Source of the DNA: Conexibacter sp. CPCC 206217
GTDB taxonomy: Bacteria; Actinomycetota; Thermoleophilia; Solirubrobacterales; Solirubrobacteraceae
NCBI RefSeq assembly: GCF_030646165.1
Contig: NZ_JAUTDO010000004.1
Coordinates: forward strand, 310,001-374,000
Direction: 5' to 3'
DNA: 64,000 nt
Notes under the pieces: model-generated
Told to the model about the DNA's origin: nothing
The model's database searches: none
Seen by the model: only the letters and a program-made list of their open reading frames with translations
Shown: positions 43,622-51,882 of the stretch, piece by piece
Position numbering within the stretch: the first letter of the stretch is position 1
How the letters are laid out: each line of letters begins with the position of its first letter
Position numbers and translations under genes: made by a program

Positions 43622-44373
43622 TGACGACCATGCGACCCCCAACCATCGTGGCCTTCGGCGGAGGTGGATTCTCGATGGAGGCCGGGAACCCCTTGTTGGA
43701 CGACTATGTGCTGTCGCTCACCGGAGTGAGCCGGCCGCGCGTGTGCTTCGTCCCCACCGCCTCAGGCGACGCGGACCACTATGTGGTGCGCTTCTACCGC
43801 ACGTTCTCGATGACGTGCGACACCTCTCACATCTCGCTGTTCCGCCGCGACCGCGGCAGCGGTGCCGTCGAGGGCGACCTCGAGGAGCACCTGATGAACC
43901 AGGACGTGATCTACGTCGGGGGCGGCAGCGTCGTGTCGCTGCTGGGCGCCTGGCGAGCGCACGGGATCGACCGGATACTGCGCAACGCGTGGCGCAAGGG
44001 CGTCGTGCTGTGCGGGCTCTCGGCCGGCTCGCTGTGCTGGTTCTCGGAGGCGGTCACCGCGTTCCACGGCGCGCCGAGCGTCGTGCGCGGGCTCGGGCTG
44101 CTGCCGTACTCCAACTGCGTCCACTACGACGGCGAGCCGGAGCGGCGCGAGGAGTACAGGCGCTTCATCGGCGACGGCGTGCGGCCCGGCTACGCGGCCG
44201 ACGACGGCGCGGCGCTGCACTTCGAGCACCGCCAGCTGCGCCACGTCGTCAGCTCGCGGCCGAAGGCGCAGGCGTACCGCGTCGAGCCGGCCGACGGCGA
44301 GATCCTCGAGGCGCCGCTGAACGCCCGGTATCTTGGAGAGCGTATGCCGGACATGCTGACGGCCGTAGCGTGA
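43621..44373 (+). CDS. Peptidase S51 (peptidase E/cyanophycinase-like), first of a tandem pair
   Basis: This 250-aa protein has the class-I glutamine-amidotransferase-like fold of peptidase E. Landmarks are AFGGGGFSME, VCFVPTASGD, YVGGGSVVSLL and the nucleophile elbow CGLSAGSLCWF with Ser134, followed by His in NCVHYDGE. These serine peptidases cleave Asp-X or cyanophycin-type bonds. It is cytoplasmic. The TGA overlaps the GTG of the next gene (GTGA), so the paralogues are co-translated. Confidence 0.85.
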   Translation: MTTMRPPTIVAFGGGGFSMEAGNPLLDDYVLSLTGVSRPRVCFVPTASGDADHYVVRFYRTFSMTCDTSHISLFRRDRGSGAVEGDLEEHLMNQDVIYVGGGSVVSLLGAWRAHGIDRILRNAWRKGVVLCGLSAGSLCWFSEAVTAFHGAPSVVRGLGLLPYSNCVHYDGEPERREEYRRFIGDGVRPGYAADDGAALHFEHRQLRHVVSSRPKAQAYRVEPADGEILEAPLNARYLGERMPDMLTAVA

Positions 44374-45161
44374 GGAACCAGCCGACGATTCTCGCGATGG
44401 GCGGGGGCGGCTTCACGATGGAGCCGGACAACCCCGCCCTCGACGACTACATCCTGTCGCTGACGGACGGGCCCGAGCCGAGGGTGCTGTTCCTGCCGAC
44501 CGCCTCCGGCGACCCGACCGCGCAGATCACCTCGTTCTACGGTCGCTTCGGGCGGATGTGCTCGGCGACGCACCTGTCGCTGTTCCGCCGCCACGGCTCC
44601 GCGCGCTCGCTCGCGGACATCGTGCTGGAGCAGGACGTGCTCTACGTCGGCGGCGGCTCGATGCGCAACCTGCTGGCGATCTGGACCGCGCACGGCCTCG
44701 ACGAGCTGCTCGTCGAGGCGTGGAGACGCGGGATCGTGCTCGTCGGCCTCAGCGCCGGCGCGATGTGCTGGTTCCAGGGCGGCATCACGCGCTCCGGCGG
44801 ACCGCCCGAGGTGATCAACGGCATGGGCATGCTGCCCGGCTCCTTCAGCGTCCACGCCGACGGCGAGCCCGAGCGGCTTCCCGTCTGGCTCGCAGCCGTC
44901 AGATCCGGCGAGCTGCCCGGCGGCTGGGCCGCCGACGACGGCGTCGCGCTGCAGTTCGCCGGCACGAAGATGGTCAAGGTCGTGACCTCGCGCCCCGGCA
45001 CGGCGGCCCTGAGGGTCGACGCGGTCGCCGGCCAGCTCGTGCGCCACCGGATCGAGCCGGTGCTGCTCGGCACCGGCGTCTCGAAGAGCCCGATAGACCA
45101 GCCCGTCAGCGACGACATCCGCGAGCTGCGGGATCTGCGCTACGGAATGCGCCGCAACTAG
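44370..45161 (+). CDS. Peptidase S51 (peptidase E-like), second of a tandem pair
   Basis: This 263-aa paralogue of the preceding gene has AMGGGGFTMEPDNPALDDY, FLPTASGD, YVGGGSMRNLL and the elbow GLSAGAMCWF with Ser128. It starts at GTG 44370 inside the stop of the first gene, relying on coupling. Sequence differences around the pocket suggest related but different substrates. Its TAG overlaps the xylB stop on the other strand. Confidence 0.83.
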   Translation: MRNQPTILAMGGGGFTMEPDNPALDDYILSLTDGPEPRVLFLPTASGDPTAQITSFYGRFGRMCSATHLSLFRRHGSARSLADIVLEQDVLYVGGGSMRNLLAIWTAHGLDELLVEAWRRGIVLVGLSAGAMCWFQGGITRSGGPPEVINGMGMLPGSFSVHADGEPERLPVWLAAVRSGELPGGWAADDGVALQFAGTKMVKVVTSRPGTAALRVDAVAGQLVRHRIEPVLLGTGVSKSPIDQPVSDDIRELRDLRYGMRRN

Positions 45162-46672
45162 CCGGGTCGCGTGAGCGAACCACGCTCACGCGACCCGGCA
45201 AGTGGATGGAGTGCCGGATACAGCTCGGCGTAGCGCGCGGCGAGCGGTCCGTAGGTCTCGACCCAGTCGCGGCGCGGCGTGACGGTGCGCTCGAGGCGAA
45301 CGGTTGCGCGGGCGGCGGTGTGGACGTCGGGGAAGAGCCCGGCGGCGACGCCGCCGAGCAGTGCGGCGCCCTGGGCGGCGGCCTCGGTGACGGCGCAGAG
45401 CTCCAGCGGCAGGTCGAGCACGGCGGCGACGATCTCCAGCCACAGCGGCGAGCGAGCGCCGCCGCCGGAGACGCGCGCGACGGTGCGGGTGCGCTGCGGG
45501 TCCACCAGCAGCAGCGACTCGCGCAGCGCGAACGCCACGCCTTCGAGCACGGCGCGCACGAGCTGGCCGCGGCCGTGCTGGAGCGAGAGGCCGACGAAGC
45601 CGCCGCGCACGTCGGGGTCGGGATGCGGCGTACGCTCGCCGGCGAGGTAGGGCGCGAACAGCACGCCGTCGGCCCCGGGCGCGACCGCGGCGGCCTCCTG
45701 CAGCAGCGCCTCGATCGACGCGTCGCCGAGCGCCTGCTGCAGCCACGCGAGCGCACCGCCCGCGGACAGCACGACGCCCATCGTGTGCCAGGTGCCGGGC
45801 AGCGCATGGCAGAACGCGTGCACGCGCCCGTCGGGATCGAAGCGATACGCGTCCTCGCCGCCGAAGACGACGCCGGAGGTGCCGAGGACGAGCGAGAGCG
45901 GACCGCCGGATCCGAGCGCGCCGACGCCGACGGCACCGGCGGCCTGGTCACCAGCACCGGCCGCAACCGGGACGCCGCCCGAGCGGTCATGCCGAGCCGA
46001 GCCGCCTGCGAGCGAGTCCGAGCCGCCCGTGAAGGCGACGCCGCTCACCTCGGCCGACTCCAGCACTCGCGGCAGCCACTCGCGCGGGATCGAGAGCGCA
46101 TCGAGCAGCTCGGCGCTCCAGTCGCGGGCGGCGACGTCGAGCAACAGCGTTCCCGACAGGTCGGCGACGTCGCTGGCGTGCTCGCCGGTGAGGCGCAGCC
46201 GCACGTAGTCCTTCGGCAGCAGGATCGACGCGATCCGCGCGTGGAGATCGGGCTCGTGCTCGGCCATCCACAGCAGCTTCGGCGCGGTGAAGCCGGCGAG
46301 CGCGCGGTTGCCGGTCAGCGCGACGAGCCGCTCGACGCCGACCCGCCGTTCGATCTCCGCGCACTGCGCGCCGGTGCGCGCGTCGTTCCAGAGGATCGCG
46401 GGACGCAGCGAGCGGCCGCCCGCGTCGAGCGCGACGAGGCCGTGCATCTGACCGGCGAGACCGATCGCATCGGCGCGCGGCGCGTCCAGTTCCGCCAGCA
46501 CCGCCTGCGCGGCCTCCCACCACAGCTCGGGATCCTGCTCCGCCCAGCCGGGCCGCGGCGTCGCGACCGGGTAGTCGCGCGACGCCTGCGCGAGCACGCG
46601 CCCCTCCTCGGAGAGCACAAGCCCCTTGAGGGAGGAGGTGCCGACGTCGAGGCCGACGAGGCGGGCGGACAT
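45158..46672 (-). CDS. xylB: Xylulokinase (FGGY carbohydrate kinase)
   Basis: This 504-aa kinase has the FGGY pattern: LDVGTSSLKGLV (8-19), the XylB-type substrate motif GQMHGLVALD (about 73-82), WNDARTG, the catalytic Asp in GAGDQAAGAVG and the C-terminal ATP-site SGGGARSPLW. It phosphorylates D-xylulose for the pentose phosphate pathway. An insert of about 14 residues (GGSDSLAGGSARHD) precedes GVPVAAG. The last 13 codons, GSRERGSLTRPG and stop, lie inside a 17-bp hairpin, so the natural end may once have been earlier. No xylose isomerase or transporter is adjacent. Confidence 0.88.
   Translation of the reverse strand: MSARLVGLDVGTSSLKGLVLSEEGRVLAQASRDYPVATPRPGWAEQDPELWWEAAQAVLAELDAPRADAIGLAGQMHGLVALDAGGRSLRPAILWNDARTGAQCAEIERRVGVERLVALTGNRALAGFTAPKLLWMAEHEPDLHARIASILLPKDYVRLRLTGEHASDVADLSGTLLLDVAARDWSAELLDALSIPREWLPRVLESAEVSGVAFTGGSDSLAGGSARHDRSGGVPVAAGAGDQAAGAVGVGALGSGGPLSLVLGTSGVVFGGEDAYRFDPDGRVHAFCHALPGTWHTMGVVLSAGGALAWLQQALGDASIEALLQEAAAVAPGADGVLFAPYLAGERTPHPDPDVRGGFVGLSLQHGRGQLVRAVLEGVAFALRESLLLVDPQRTRTVARVSGGGARSPLWLEIVAAVLDLPLELCAVTEAAAQGAALLGGVAAGLFPDVHTAARATVRLERTVTPRRDWVETYGPLAARYAELYPALHPLAGSRERGSLTRPG
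45161..45199. terminator. 17-bp perfect hairpin at the S51/xylB convergence
   Basis: Arms at 45161-45177 and 45183-45199 are exact complements with loop AACCA. The hairpin starts at the S51 stop and is translated as the xylB C-terminus. It can serve as a bidirectional terminator, but for xylB it lies before the stop codon, which is unusual. Confidence 0.65.
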
Positions 46673-46747
46673 CAGATCGCCGGGCAGCGGTGGGTCGAGA
46701 CGGCCATCGCGAGGATCTTCGCGGCGAACCGTCCCGTGAGCAAGGTT

Positions 46748-46801
46748 CCTGCTTGAAAGGCTGCTCCTGCGGGGCGGCGCAGGAACAGCCTTTCAAGCAG
46801 G
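46748..46801. repeat. Long hairpin: 23-bp arms with one mismatch
   Basis: The arms 46748-46770 and 46779-46801 pair at 22 of 23 positions with an 8-nt G/C loop. It lies in the 279-bp spacer between xylB and the acyl-CoA dehydrogenase operon, 76 bp upstream of the xylB start. No transposase or coding gene is seen in this spacer. It could terminate read-through from the lipid operon or be a mobile palindromic element. Confidence 0.65.
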
Positions 46802-46814
46802 CGGGGCGAGGGGA

Positions 46815-46939
46815 CGGCCCGGCGCGATCCGCACCACCAGCACGCCGGGCCGCCCTGCCTCGAATGCGAGCGGGGGTGGCACGCCCCACGCTCGCCCTCA
46901 CGCGGCCTGAAAGGGGGCACGCCCCCCGAAAGCCGCGTG
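46815..46939. repeat. Cluster of three more inverted repeats downstream of the lipid operon
   Basis: In order: a 10-bp pair CGGCCCGGCG/CGCCGGGCCG (46815-46852); a GCGAGCG/CGCTCGC pair around GGGG/CCCC (about 46866-46895); and CACGCGGC/GCCGCGTG enclosing GGGGG/CCCCC (46899-46939). The last follows the final dehydrogenase stop by about 13 bp and is the likely operon terminator. Confidence 0.55.
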
Positions 46940-46951
46940 CTTCTCGGCGTC

Positions 46952-48172
46952 CTATCTGAGCTCCGAGGAGCTCTTGCCGAGCAGTTGCCGGGCGATGATC
47001 AGCAGCTGGATCTGCTGGGTGCCCTCGAAGATGTCGAGGATCTTGCCGTCGCGGGCCCACTTCTCCAGCAGCAGCTCCTCGCCGTAGCCGCGGCTGCCCG
47101 CCAGACGCACGCAGCGCAGCGCGACGTCGACGCAGGTGCGCCCCGCCTTCGCCTTCGCGTACGACGCCTGCAGCGAGTTGGGCTTCGAGTTGTCCGCCAT
47201 CCAGGTCGCCGACAGCGTCAGCAGCCGCGCGGCCTCGTAGTCGGCCTCCATCGACAGGTACTCCGCCGCGGCCGCGTGCTGCGACTGCGCGGGCTTGTCG
47301 TAGTCGACCTCGACGCCGGCCTCCGCGAGCAGCTCCTTCGTCTGCTCCAGGCAGGCGCGCGTCAGCCCGACCGCCATCGCGGCGACGAGCGGGCGCGTGT
47401 TGTCGAACGTCTGCATGACGCCCGCGAAGCCTCTCTTGACGTCGACCTCGGGCGAGCCCAGCAGGTTCTCCGGCTTGACGCGGCAGTTCTCCAGCCGGAA
47501 CGCGGCCGTGTCGGAGGCGCGGATGCCGAGCTTGTGCTCCAGCCGGTCGAGGATCATGCCGGGGTTGGAGCGCTCGACGACGAACGACTTGATCGCCGCG
47601 CGGCCGAGGCTGCGGTCGAGCGTCGCCCACACGACGACGAGGTCGGCGCGCTCGCCGGACGTGACGTAGATCTTCTCGCCGTTGAGGACGTACTCGCCGG
47701 TCTCCTCGTCGAGCACGGCGGTCGTGCGGATCGCGGCCGAGTCCGAGCCGGCCTCCGGCTCGGTGATCGCCATCGCGGCCCACTTGCCCCTGAAGCGCTC
47801 CAGCTGCTCGTCGTTGGCGACCGAGGCGATCGCCGAGTTGCCGAGCCCCTGGCGCGGCATCGACAGCAGCAGCCCGACGTCGCCCCAACACAGCTCGATG
47901 ATGCCGAGCGCGGTCGACATGTTGGAGCCGTTGCGGACCTCGCCGTTGCCGCCCTCCTGCCGTCGCACGCCGCCGGCACCGGCGCCGCCGCCCATGTCGG
48001 AGCCGTCGTTCATGCCGTCGAGCAGCGCCGCGAGCATGTCCAGCTCTCTCGGGTAGGCGTGCTCCTCCTGGTCGTACTTGCGCGACACCGGGCGGAAGAT
48101 CTCCTCCGCCACCTGGTGCGCCTGCCCGACCAGCGGGAGGAACTTCTTCGGGACTTCCAGATTCATCGTCAT
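46952..48172 (-). CDS. Acyl-CoA dehydrogenase, catalytic-type (FadE), last gene of lipid operon
   Basis: This 406-aa flavoprotein retains AITEPEAGSDSAAIRT, LNGEKIYVTSG, the GSRGYGEELLLEKWARDGKI stretch and the C-terminal FEGTQQIQ with the catalytic-type Glu. A Gly-rich insert (MGGGAGAGGVRRQEGGNG, about 60-77) precedes NGSNM. TAGGAG lies upstream of ATG 48172. It follows a second, degenerate acyl-CoA dehydrogenase gene by 14 bp; such adjacent pairs in actinobacteria often form alpha2beta2 enzymes. The likely role is fatty- or steroid-acyl-CoA desaturation. Confidence 0.87.
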   Translation of the reverse strand: MTMNLEVPKKFLPLVGQAHQVAEEIFRPVSRKYDQEEHAYPRELDMLAALLDGMNDGSDMGGGAGAGGVRRQEGGNGEVRNGSNMSTALGIIELCWGDVGLLLSMPRQGLGNSAIASVANDEQLERFRGKWAAMAITEPEAGSDSAAIRTTAVLDEETGEYVLNGEKIYVTSGERADLVVVWATLDRSLGRAAIKSFVVERSNPGMILDRLEHKLGIRASDTAAFRLENCRVKPENLLGSPEVDVKRGFAGVMQTFDNTRPLVAAMAVGLTRACLEQTKELLAEAGVEVDYDKPAQSQHAAAAEYLSMEADYEAARLLTLSATWMADNSKPNSLQASYAKAKAGRTCVDVALRCVRLAGSRGYGEELLLEKWARDGKILDIFEGTQQIQLLIIARQLLGKSSSELR

Positions 48173-48186
48173 TGGTCTCAGATCTC

Positions 48187-49503
48187 CTAGACGAGCAGCG
48201 CGCCCTCGACGACGCCGACGGCACGCAGGTCGCGGTACCAGCGCTCGACCGGGTGCTCCTTGATGTAGCCGTGGCCGCCGAGCAGCTGGACGCCCTCGGA
48301 TCCGATCCACGCCCCCTTCTCGCTCGCCAGGTGACGGGCGAGCGCGACCTCGCGCGCGAACTCCTTGTCGAGGTCGGCGCGGGCGGCGGCGCGCAGCGTC
48401 GCCAGGCGCAGCCCCTCCAGCTCGATCGCGATGTTGGAGACCGCGAACGCGACCGACTGGCGGTGCGAGATCGGCTCGCCGAACGCGACGCGCTCGTTGA
48501 CGTACGGGATCACGTAGTCGAGCACCGCTCTGCCGGTGCCGACCGCGAGCGCGCACCACGCGAGCCGCGCGCGGCGGATCGCCTCGGCGTAGACGGCCGG
48601 TGAGCCGTCGCCGAGCAGCGCTCTGGCCGGCACGCGCACGTCCTCCAGCAGCACCTCGCCGAAGGCCGCGGCGCGCACGCCCATCCCGGGCGAGGGCTTC
48701 GCCAGCACGCCGTCGGACTTCGTCTCGACGAGGAACAGGCCCGGACCGTGGCCGGCGATTCTGGCGGCGACGATCAGCAGCTGCGCCTCCGCCGCCCGCG
48801 GCACGAACGACTTGACGCCGGAGAGGACGTAGTCGGCGCCGTCGATGCGCGCCGTCGTCGACAGCTCGAACGGGTCGAACAGCGGTCTCGGCTCGTGCAC
48901 GGCGAACGCCGCGACGGCAACCTCGTCGCCGATCAGCGCGGGCAGGTACGTGCCCTGCTGCTCGGCGTCGCCCCACAGCGACAGCGCGGTCGCGACGCCG
49001 GCCGGCGCGAGCGCCGCGACGGCGAGGCCCATGTCGCCGTGCGCGAGCGCCTCGGCGGCGAGCACGGTCGTGACCGCCGAGCGCTCGCTGACGGCGCCGC
49101 CCAGCTCCTCCGGCACGCCGAGCATCGTCAGGCCCAGCTCGGCCGCCTCGGCCAGCAGCTGCGGCGGCGCGGCGGCTGCCGCGTCGGCGGCGAGCGCGTT
49201 CGGGCGCAGTCTCTCGGCGCCGAACTCGCCGAACGCCTCGCCGAGCATCTGCTGCTCGTCGGACGGGGTCAGATCGAACAGGCCGCTGCCGGAGGGCTTC
49301 AGGCGGGCTGGCTTCTTGCCATTGGGCTGCACCTGCTTGAAGGTGCGGTTGGCGGCGCCGACGGCGCGGAAGCCGTCGCGCGTGGCGCGGTAGACGACGC
49401 CCTCCGCCTGCTTGCGGATGCCCAGTCTGTCGACCAGGTCCAACCCTGCGAAACGGCCGAGGGCGCGCAGCCCCAGGCCCATGCTGCGGTCTGCGACGCT
49501 CAT
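48187..49503 (-). CDS. Acyl-CoA dehydrogenase-like protein, probably non-catalytic partner
   Basis: This 438-aa protein has acyl-CoA dehydrogenase helices and middle beta domain but a ~70-residue extra N-terminus. The substrate-loop motif EPEAGSD is replaced by VHEPRPLFDP, and the end is truncated at VVEGALLV, without the usual EGTxxIQ and final helix. GGHGYIKEHPVERWYRDLRA is kept. It overlaps the MaoC stop by 4 nt. The missing motifs suggest a structural subunit paired with the downstream FadE, as in heterotetrameric FadE enzymes of mycobacteria (inference). Confidence 0.78.
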   Translation of the reverse strand: MSVADRSMGLGLRALGRFAGLDLVDRLGIRKQAEGVVYRATRDGFRAVGAANRTFKQVQPNGKKPARLKPSGSGLFDLTPSDEQQMLGEAFGEFGAERLRPNALAADAAAAAPPQLLAEAAELGLTMLGVPEELGGAVSERSAVTTVLAAEALAHGDMGLAVAALAPAGVATALSLWGDAEQQGTYLPALIGDEVAVAAFAVHEPRPLFDPFELSTTARIDGADYVLSGVKSFVPRAAEAQLLIVAARIAGHGPGLFLVETKSDGVLAKPSPGMGVRAAAFGEVLLEDVRVPARALLGDGSPAVYAEAIRRARLAWCALAVGTGRAVLDYVIPYVNERVAFGEPISHRQSVAFAVSNIAIELEGLRLATLRAAARADLDKEFAREVALARHLASEKGAWIGSEGVQLLGGHGYIKEHPVERWYRDLRAVGVVEGALLV

Positions 49504-50462
49504 GCGGCGATCACGTTCCCTTCCAGATGGATCTTGGTGGTGTCCCTCGGATTGCGGACCGCGAAGCGGCCATCTTCAGCCGCGAACGCGACCTTGCCCG
49601 GCAGCAGGATCGGCCGCTTGAAGGTCACGTCGACCACGTAGGCGCGCGGCAGCGTCGGCTCCAGCGCCGCGAGGCAGCGCGCCTTCGTCCACATGCCGTG
49701 CGCGATCGCGCGCGGGAAGCCGAGCAGCTTCGCGCTGTAGGCGTGCAGGTGGATCGGGTTGCGATCCCCCGACGCCGCGCCGTAACGGCGGCCGAGGTCC
49801 TCCTTCAGCCGCCACTCGGCGACGAAGGGCAATTGGCTGGCGCCAATTGCCTTGGAGATCGGCTGGCGCCGATCTCCCGGCGCGGCGGCATCGGCGTCAG
49901 GGGTGCCGTTGCCGCGCCGCAGCATCGTGCTGGCGTCCTGCCAGACCAGCTCGCCGCCGACGCGGGCTTCGCTGACGATCGTGAAGATCTTGCCCTTCGC
50001 GTGCGGCTGGACCGGCATCGTGTGGACGCGCAGGTCGTAGGTCTCCTCGGCGCGAACCGGGCGCAGCTGCGTGATGCGGTTGCGCAGGTGCACGAGGCCG
50101 ACCGCGCCGAACGGGAACGCGCCGTCGGTCATCAGCGCCATGTGCAGCGGGAACGCCTGCACGTGCAGAAACGTGGAGGGCAGCTCGTCGCGCAGCGTGA
50201 AGCCGCAGACGCGGTCGTAGGCGGCGAGCTGGTCGCGGTCGGTGCTGACGCCGTCGAGCGTCAGCACCGTTCTCGGGATCTTGCCGCCGGCGCCGGCGAC
50301 GAACGGCAGCTGCGAGGCGCCGGGGATCAGCGGCAGCGCGGCCTTCGCGTAGAGGCCGAGCGTGCCGGGCGGCCCGCTCAGTCTGCGCGTGGAGCTGGAA
50401 GAGCGAGCCCCAAGGCGAGTTCTTCCGACGGAATCAAGCCCTTTGGGCGCAGATTTCGCCAT
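49500..50462 (-). CDS. MaoC-family double hot-dog hydratase (HtdX-like)
   Basis: This 320-aa protein has two hot-dog halves; only the second has the hydratase-2 signature (GAASGDRNPIHLHAYSAKLL, then AIAHGMW, about 235-262). It hydrates 2-enoyl-CoA/ACP to (3R)-hydroxyacyl derivatives. The order thiolase-FabG4-MaoC matches the mycobacterial Rv0243-Rv0241c neighbourhood. Residues ~195-212, between the halves, are encoded by two adjacent hairpins and look like an insertion. The ATG lies 1 bp after the fabG stop. Confidence 0.83.
   Translation of the reverse strand: MAKSAPKGLDSVGRTRLGARSSSSTRRLSGPPGTLGLYAKAALPLIPGASQLPFVAGAGGKIPRTVLTLDGVSTDRDQLAAYDRVCGFTLRDELPSTFLHVQAFPLHMALMTDGAFPFGAVGLVHLRNRITQLRPVRAEETYDLRVHTMPVQPHAKGKIFTIVSEARVGGELVWQDASTMLRRGNGTPDADAAAPGDRRQPISKAIGASQLPFVAEWRLKEDLGRRYGAASGDRNPIHLHAYSAKLLGFPRAIAHGMWTKARCLAALEPTLPRAYVVDVTFKRPILLPGKVAFAAEDGRFAVRNPRDTTKIHLEGNVIAA
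49828..49877. repeat. Two adjacent hairpins with identical loop inside the MaoC gene
   Basis: GGCAATTGG-CTGGCG-CCAATTGCC (49828-49851) and GGAGATCGG-CTGGCG-CCGATCTCC (49854-49877) are perfect 9-bp hairpins with the same 6-nt loop, 2 bp apart. They encode part of the linker between the two hot-dog domains without breaking the frame. Confidence 0.7.
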
Positions 50463-50463
50463 C

Positions 50464-51879
50464 CTAGGCTCCCAGCAGGCTCTGGCCGCAGACGCGCACG
50501 GTGTTGCCGGTGACGCCGGTCGAGGCGGGGCTGGCGAAGTAGGCGATCGCCTCCGCCACGTCGACCGGCAGCCCGCCTTGCGAGAGCGAGTTCATGCGCC
50601 GGCCGGCCTCGCGCGTGGCGAACGGGATCTTCGCCGTCATCTGCGTCTCGATGAAGCCCGGGGCGACGGCGTTGATCGTCGCGCCGCGCTGCGCCAGCAG
50701 CGGCGCGTAGGCGTCGACGAGGCCGATCACGCCGGCCTTCGAGGTGGCGTAGTTGGTCTGCCCGAAGTTGCCCGCGATGCCCGCTATCGAGGCGACGCAG
50801 ACGATGCGGCCGCCCTCGTTGAGGACCGCTCTTCTTCTGCCCGCGATCAGCGCGTCGGTGATCCGCTGCACGGCGGCGAGGTTGACCTGGATGACGCTGT
50901 TCCAGCGCTCCTCGTCCATCCGCCCGAGCGTCTTGTCGCGCGTGATGCCGGCGTTGTGGACGACGACGTCGACGCCGCCGTGCTCTCGCTTCAGAGAGGC
51001 GGCGATCTGGTCCGGGGCGTCGTCGGCCGTGATGTCGGCCGTCAGGGACGAGCCGCCGAGCGCGCCCACGACGGCGTTGAGATCGCTCTCCAGCGCCGGC
51101 ACGTCGAGGCCGACGACGTGCGCGCCGTCGCGCGCGAGCGTCGCCGCGATCGCGGCGCCGATGCCGCGCGAGGCGCCGGTCACGAGCGCGACCTTGCCGG
51201 CCAGCGGCTGCTCCCAGTCGAGCGCCGGCACCGCGCCGGCGGGACCGACGTGGATCACCTGGCCGTCGACGTACGCCGACTTCGACGACAGCAGGAAGCG
51301 CAGCGTCGAGGCGAGCTGATCCTCCGCGCCGGGCGCGACGTAGACGAGCTGCGCGGTCGCGCCGGCCTTCAGCTCCTTGGCGGCGGCGCGCGTGAAGCCC
51401 TCCAGCGCGCGCTGCGCGATCTGCTCGGCGGGTGTTCTCGCCTGCGCGGGCGACGTGCCGAGCACGACGAGCCGGCCGCAGCGCTGCACGCGCCGGACCG
51501 TCGGCTTGAAGAAGGCGTGCAGCTCGTCGAGCTGGCCCGGCTCGGTGATGCCGGTCGCGTCGAAGACGAGCGCGCCGTAGCGCTGCGTCTCGGCGGCGGC
51601 GGGCGTCCACGGGCCGGCGTCGAGACCGGCCTCGGCGGCGGCGGCGCGGAGATCCTCGCGCAGCGGCGTCGAGGCCTCGGCGCCGATCTCCGCGACCGTC
51701 TTCGCGAGCGCGCTCGCGAGCCGCCCGCCCGGCGCGCCGCCCAGCAGCACGCGGCCGTCGACAACGGGGTCGCCGGGGCTGAAGCGCTTCAGCGGGACCG
51801 GCGCCGGCAGCCCGACCTGCTTCTGGATGATTCTGCCGATCGGCGTGTTGATGAGGTTCGTGTAGCGGTCAGCTGACAT
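50464..51879 (-). CDS. fabG: High-molecular-weight 3-oxoacyl reductase (FabG4-like SDR)
   Basis: This 471-aa protein has a ~225-residue N-terminal flavodoxin-like domain without a cofactor motif and a C-terminal SDR domain: TGASRGIGAAIA (NADH/NADPH loop), HNAGITRDKTL, Ser in VASIAGIAGN and YATSK with Tyr/Lys. This two-domain form is characteristic of mycobacterial FabG4 (Rv0242c), which reduces 3-oxoacyl-CoA. The neighbours on both sides match that locus. ATG 51879 is 3 bp after the thiolase stop. Confidence 0.9.
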   Translation of the reverse strand: MSADRYTNLINTPIGRIIQKQVGLPAPVPLKRFSPGDPVVDGRVLLGGAPGGRLASALAKTVAEIGAEASTPLREDLRAAAAEAGLDAGPWTPAAAETQRYGALVFDATGITEPGQLDELHAFFKPTVRRVQRCGRLVVLGTSPAQARTPAEQIAQRALEGFTRAAAKELKAGATAQLVYVAPGAEDQLASTLRFLLSSKSAYVDGQVIHVGPAGAVPALDWEQPLAGKVALVTGASRGIGAAIAATLARDGAHVVGLDVPALESDLNAVVGALGGSSLTADITADDAPDQIAASLKREHGGVDVVVHNAGITRDKTLGRMDEERWNSVIQVNLAAVQRITDALIAGRRRAVLNEGGRIVCVASIAGIAGNFGQTNYATSKAGVIGLVDAYAPLLAQRGATINAVAPGFIETQMTAKIPFATREAGRRMNSLSQGGLPVDVAEAIAYFASPASTGVTGNTVRVCGQSLLGA

Positions 51880-51882
51880 GGT

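Noticed and set aside
46748-46801. Long inverted repeat as insertion-sequence ends
   Set aside because: The arms are only 8 nt apart with no transposase or target-site duplication, so it is a hairpin and not a transposon.
46748-46939. Clustered palindromes as a CRISPR array
   Set aside because: The repeats differ from one another, spacing is irregular and no cas gene is present.
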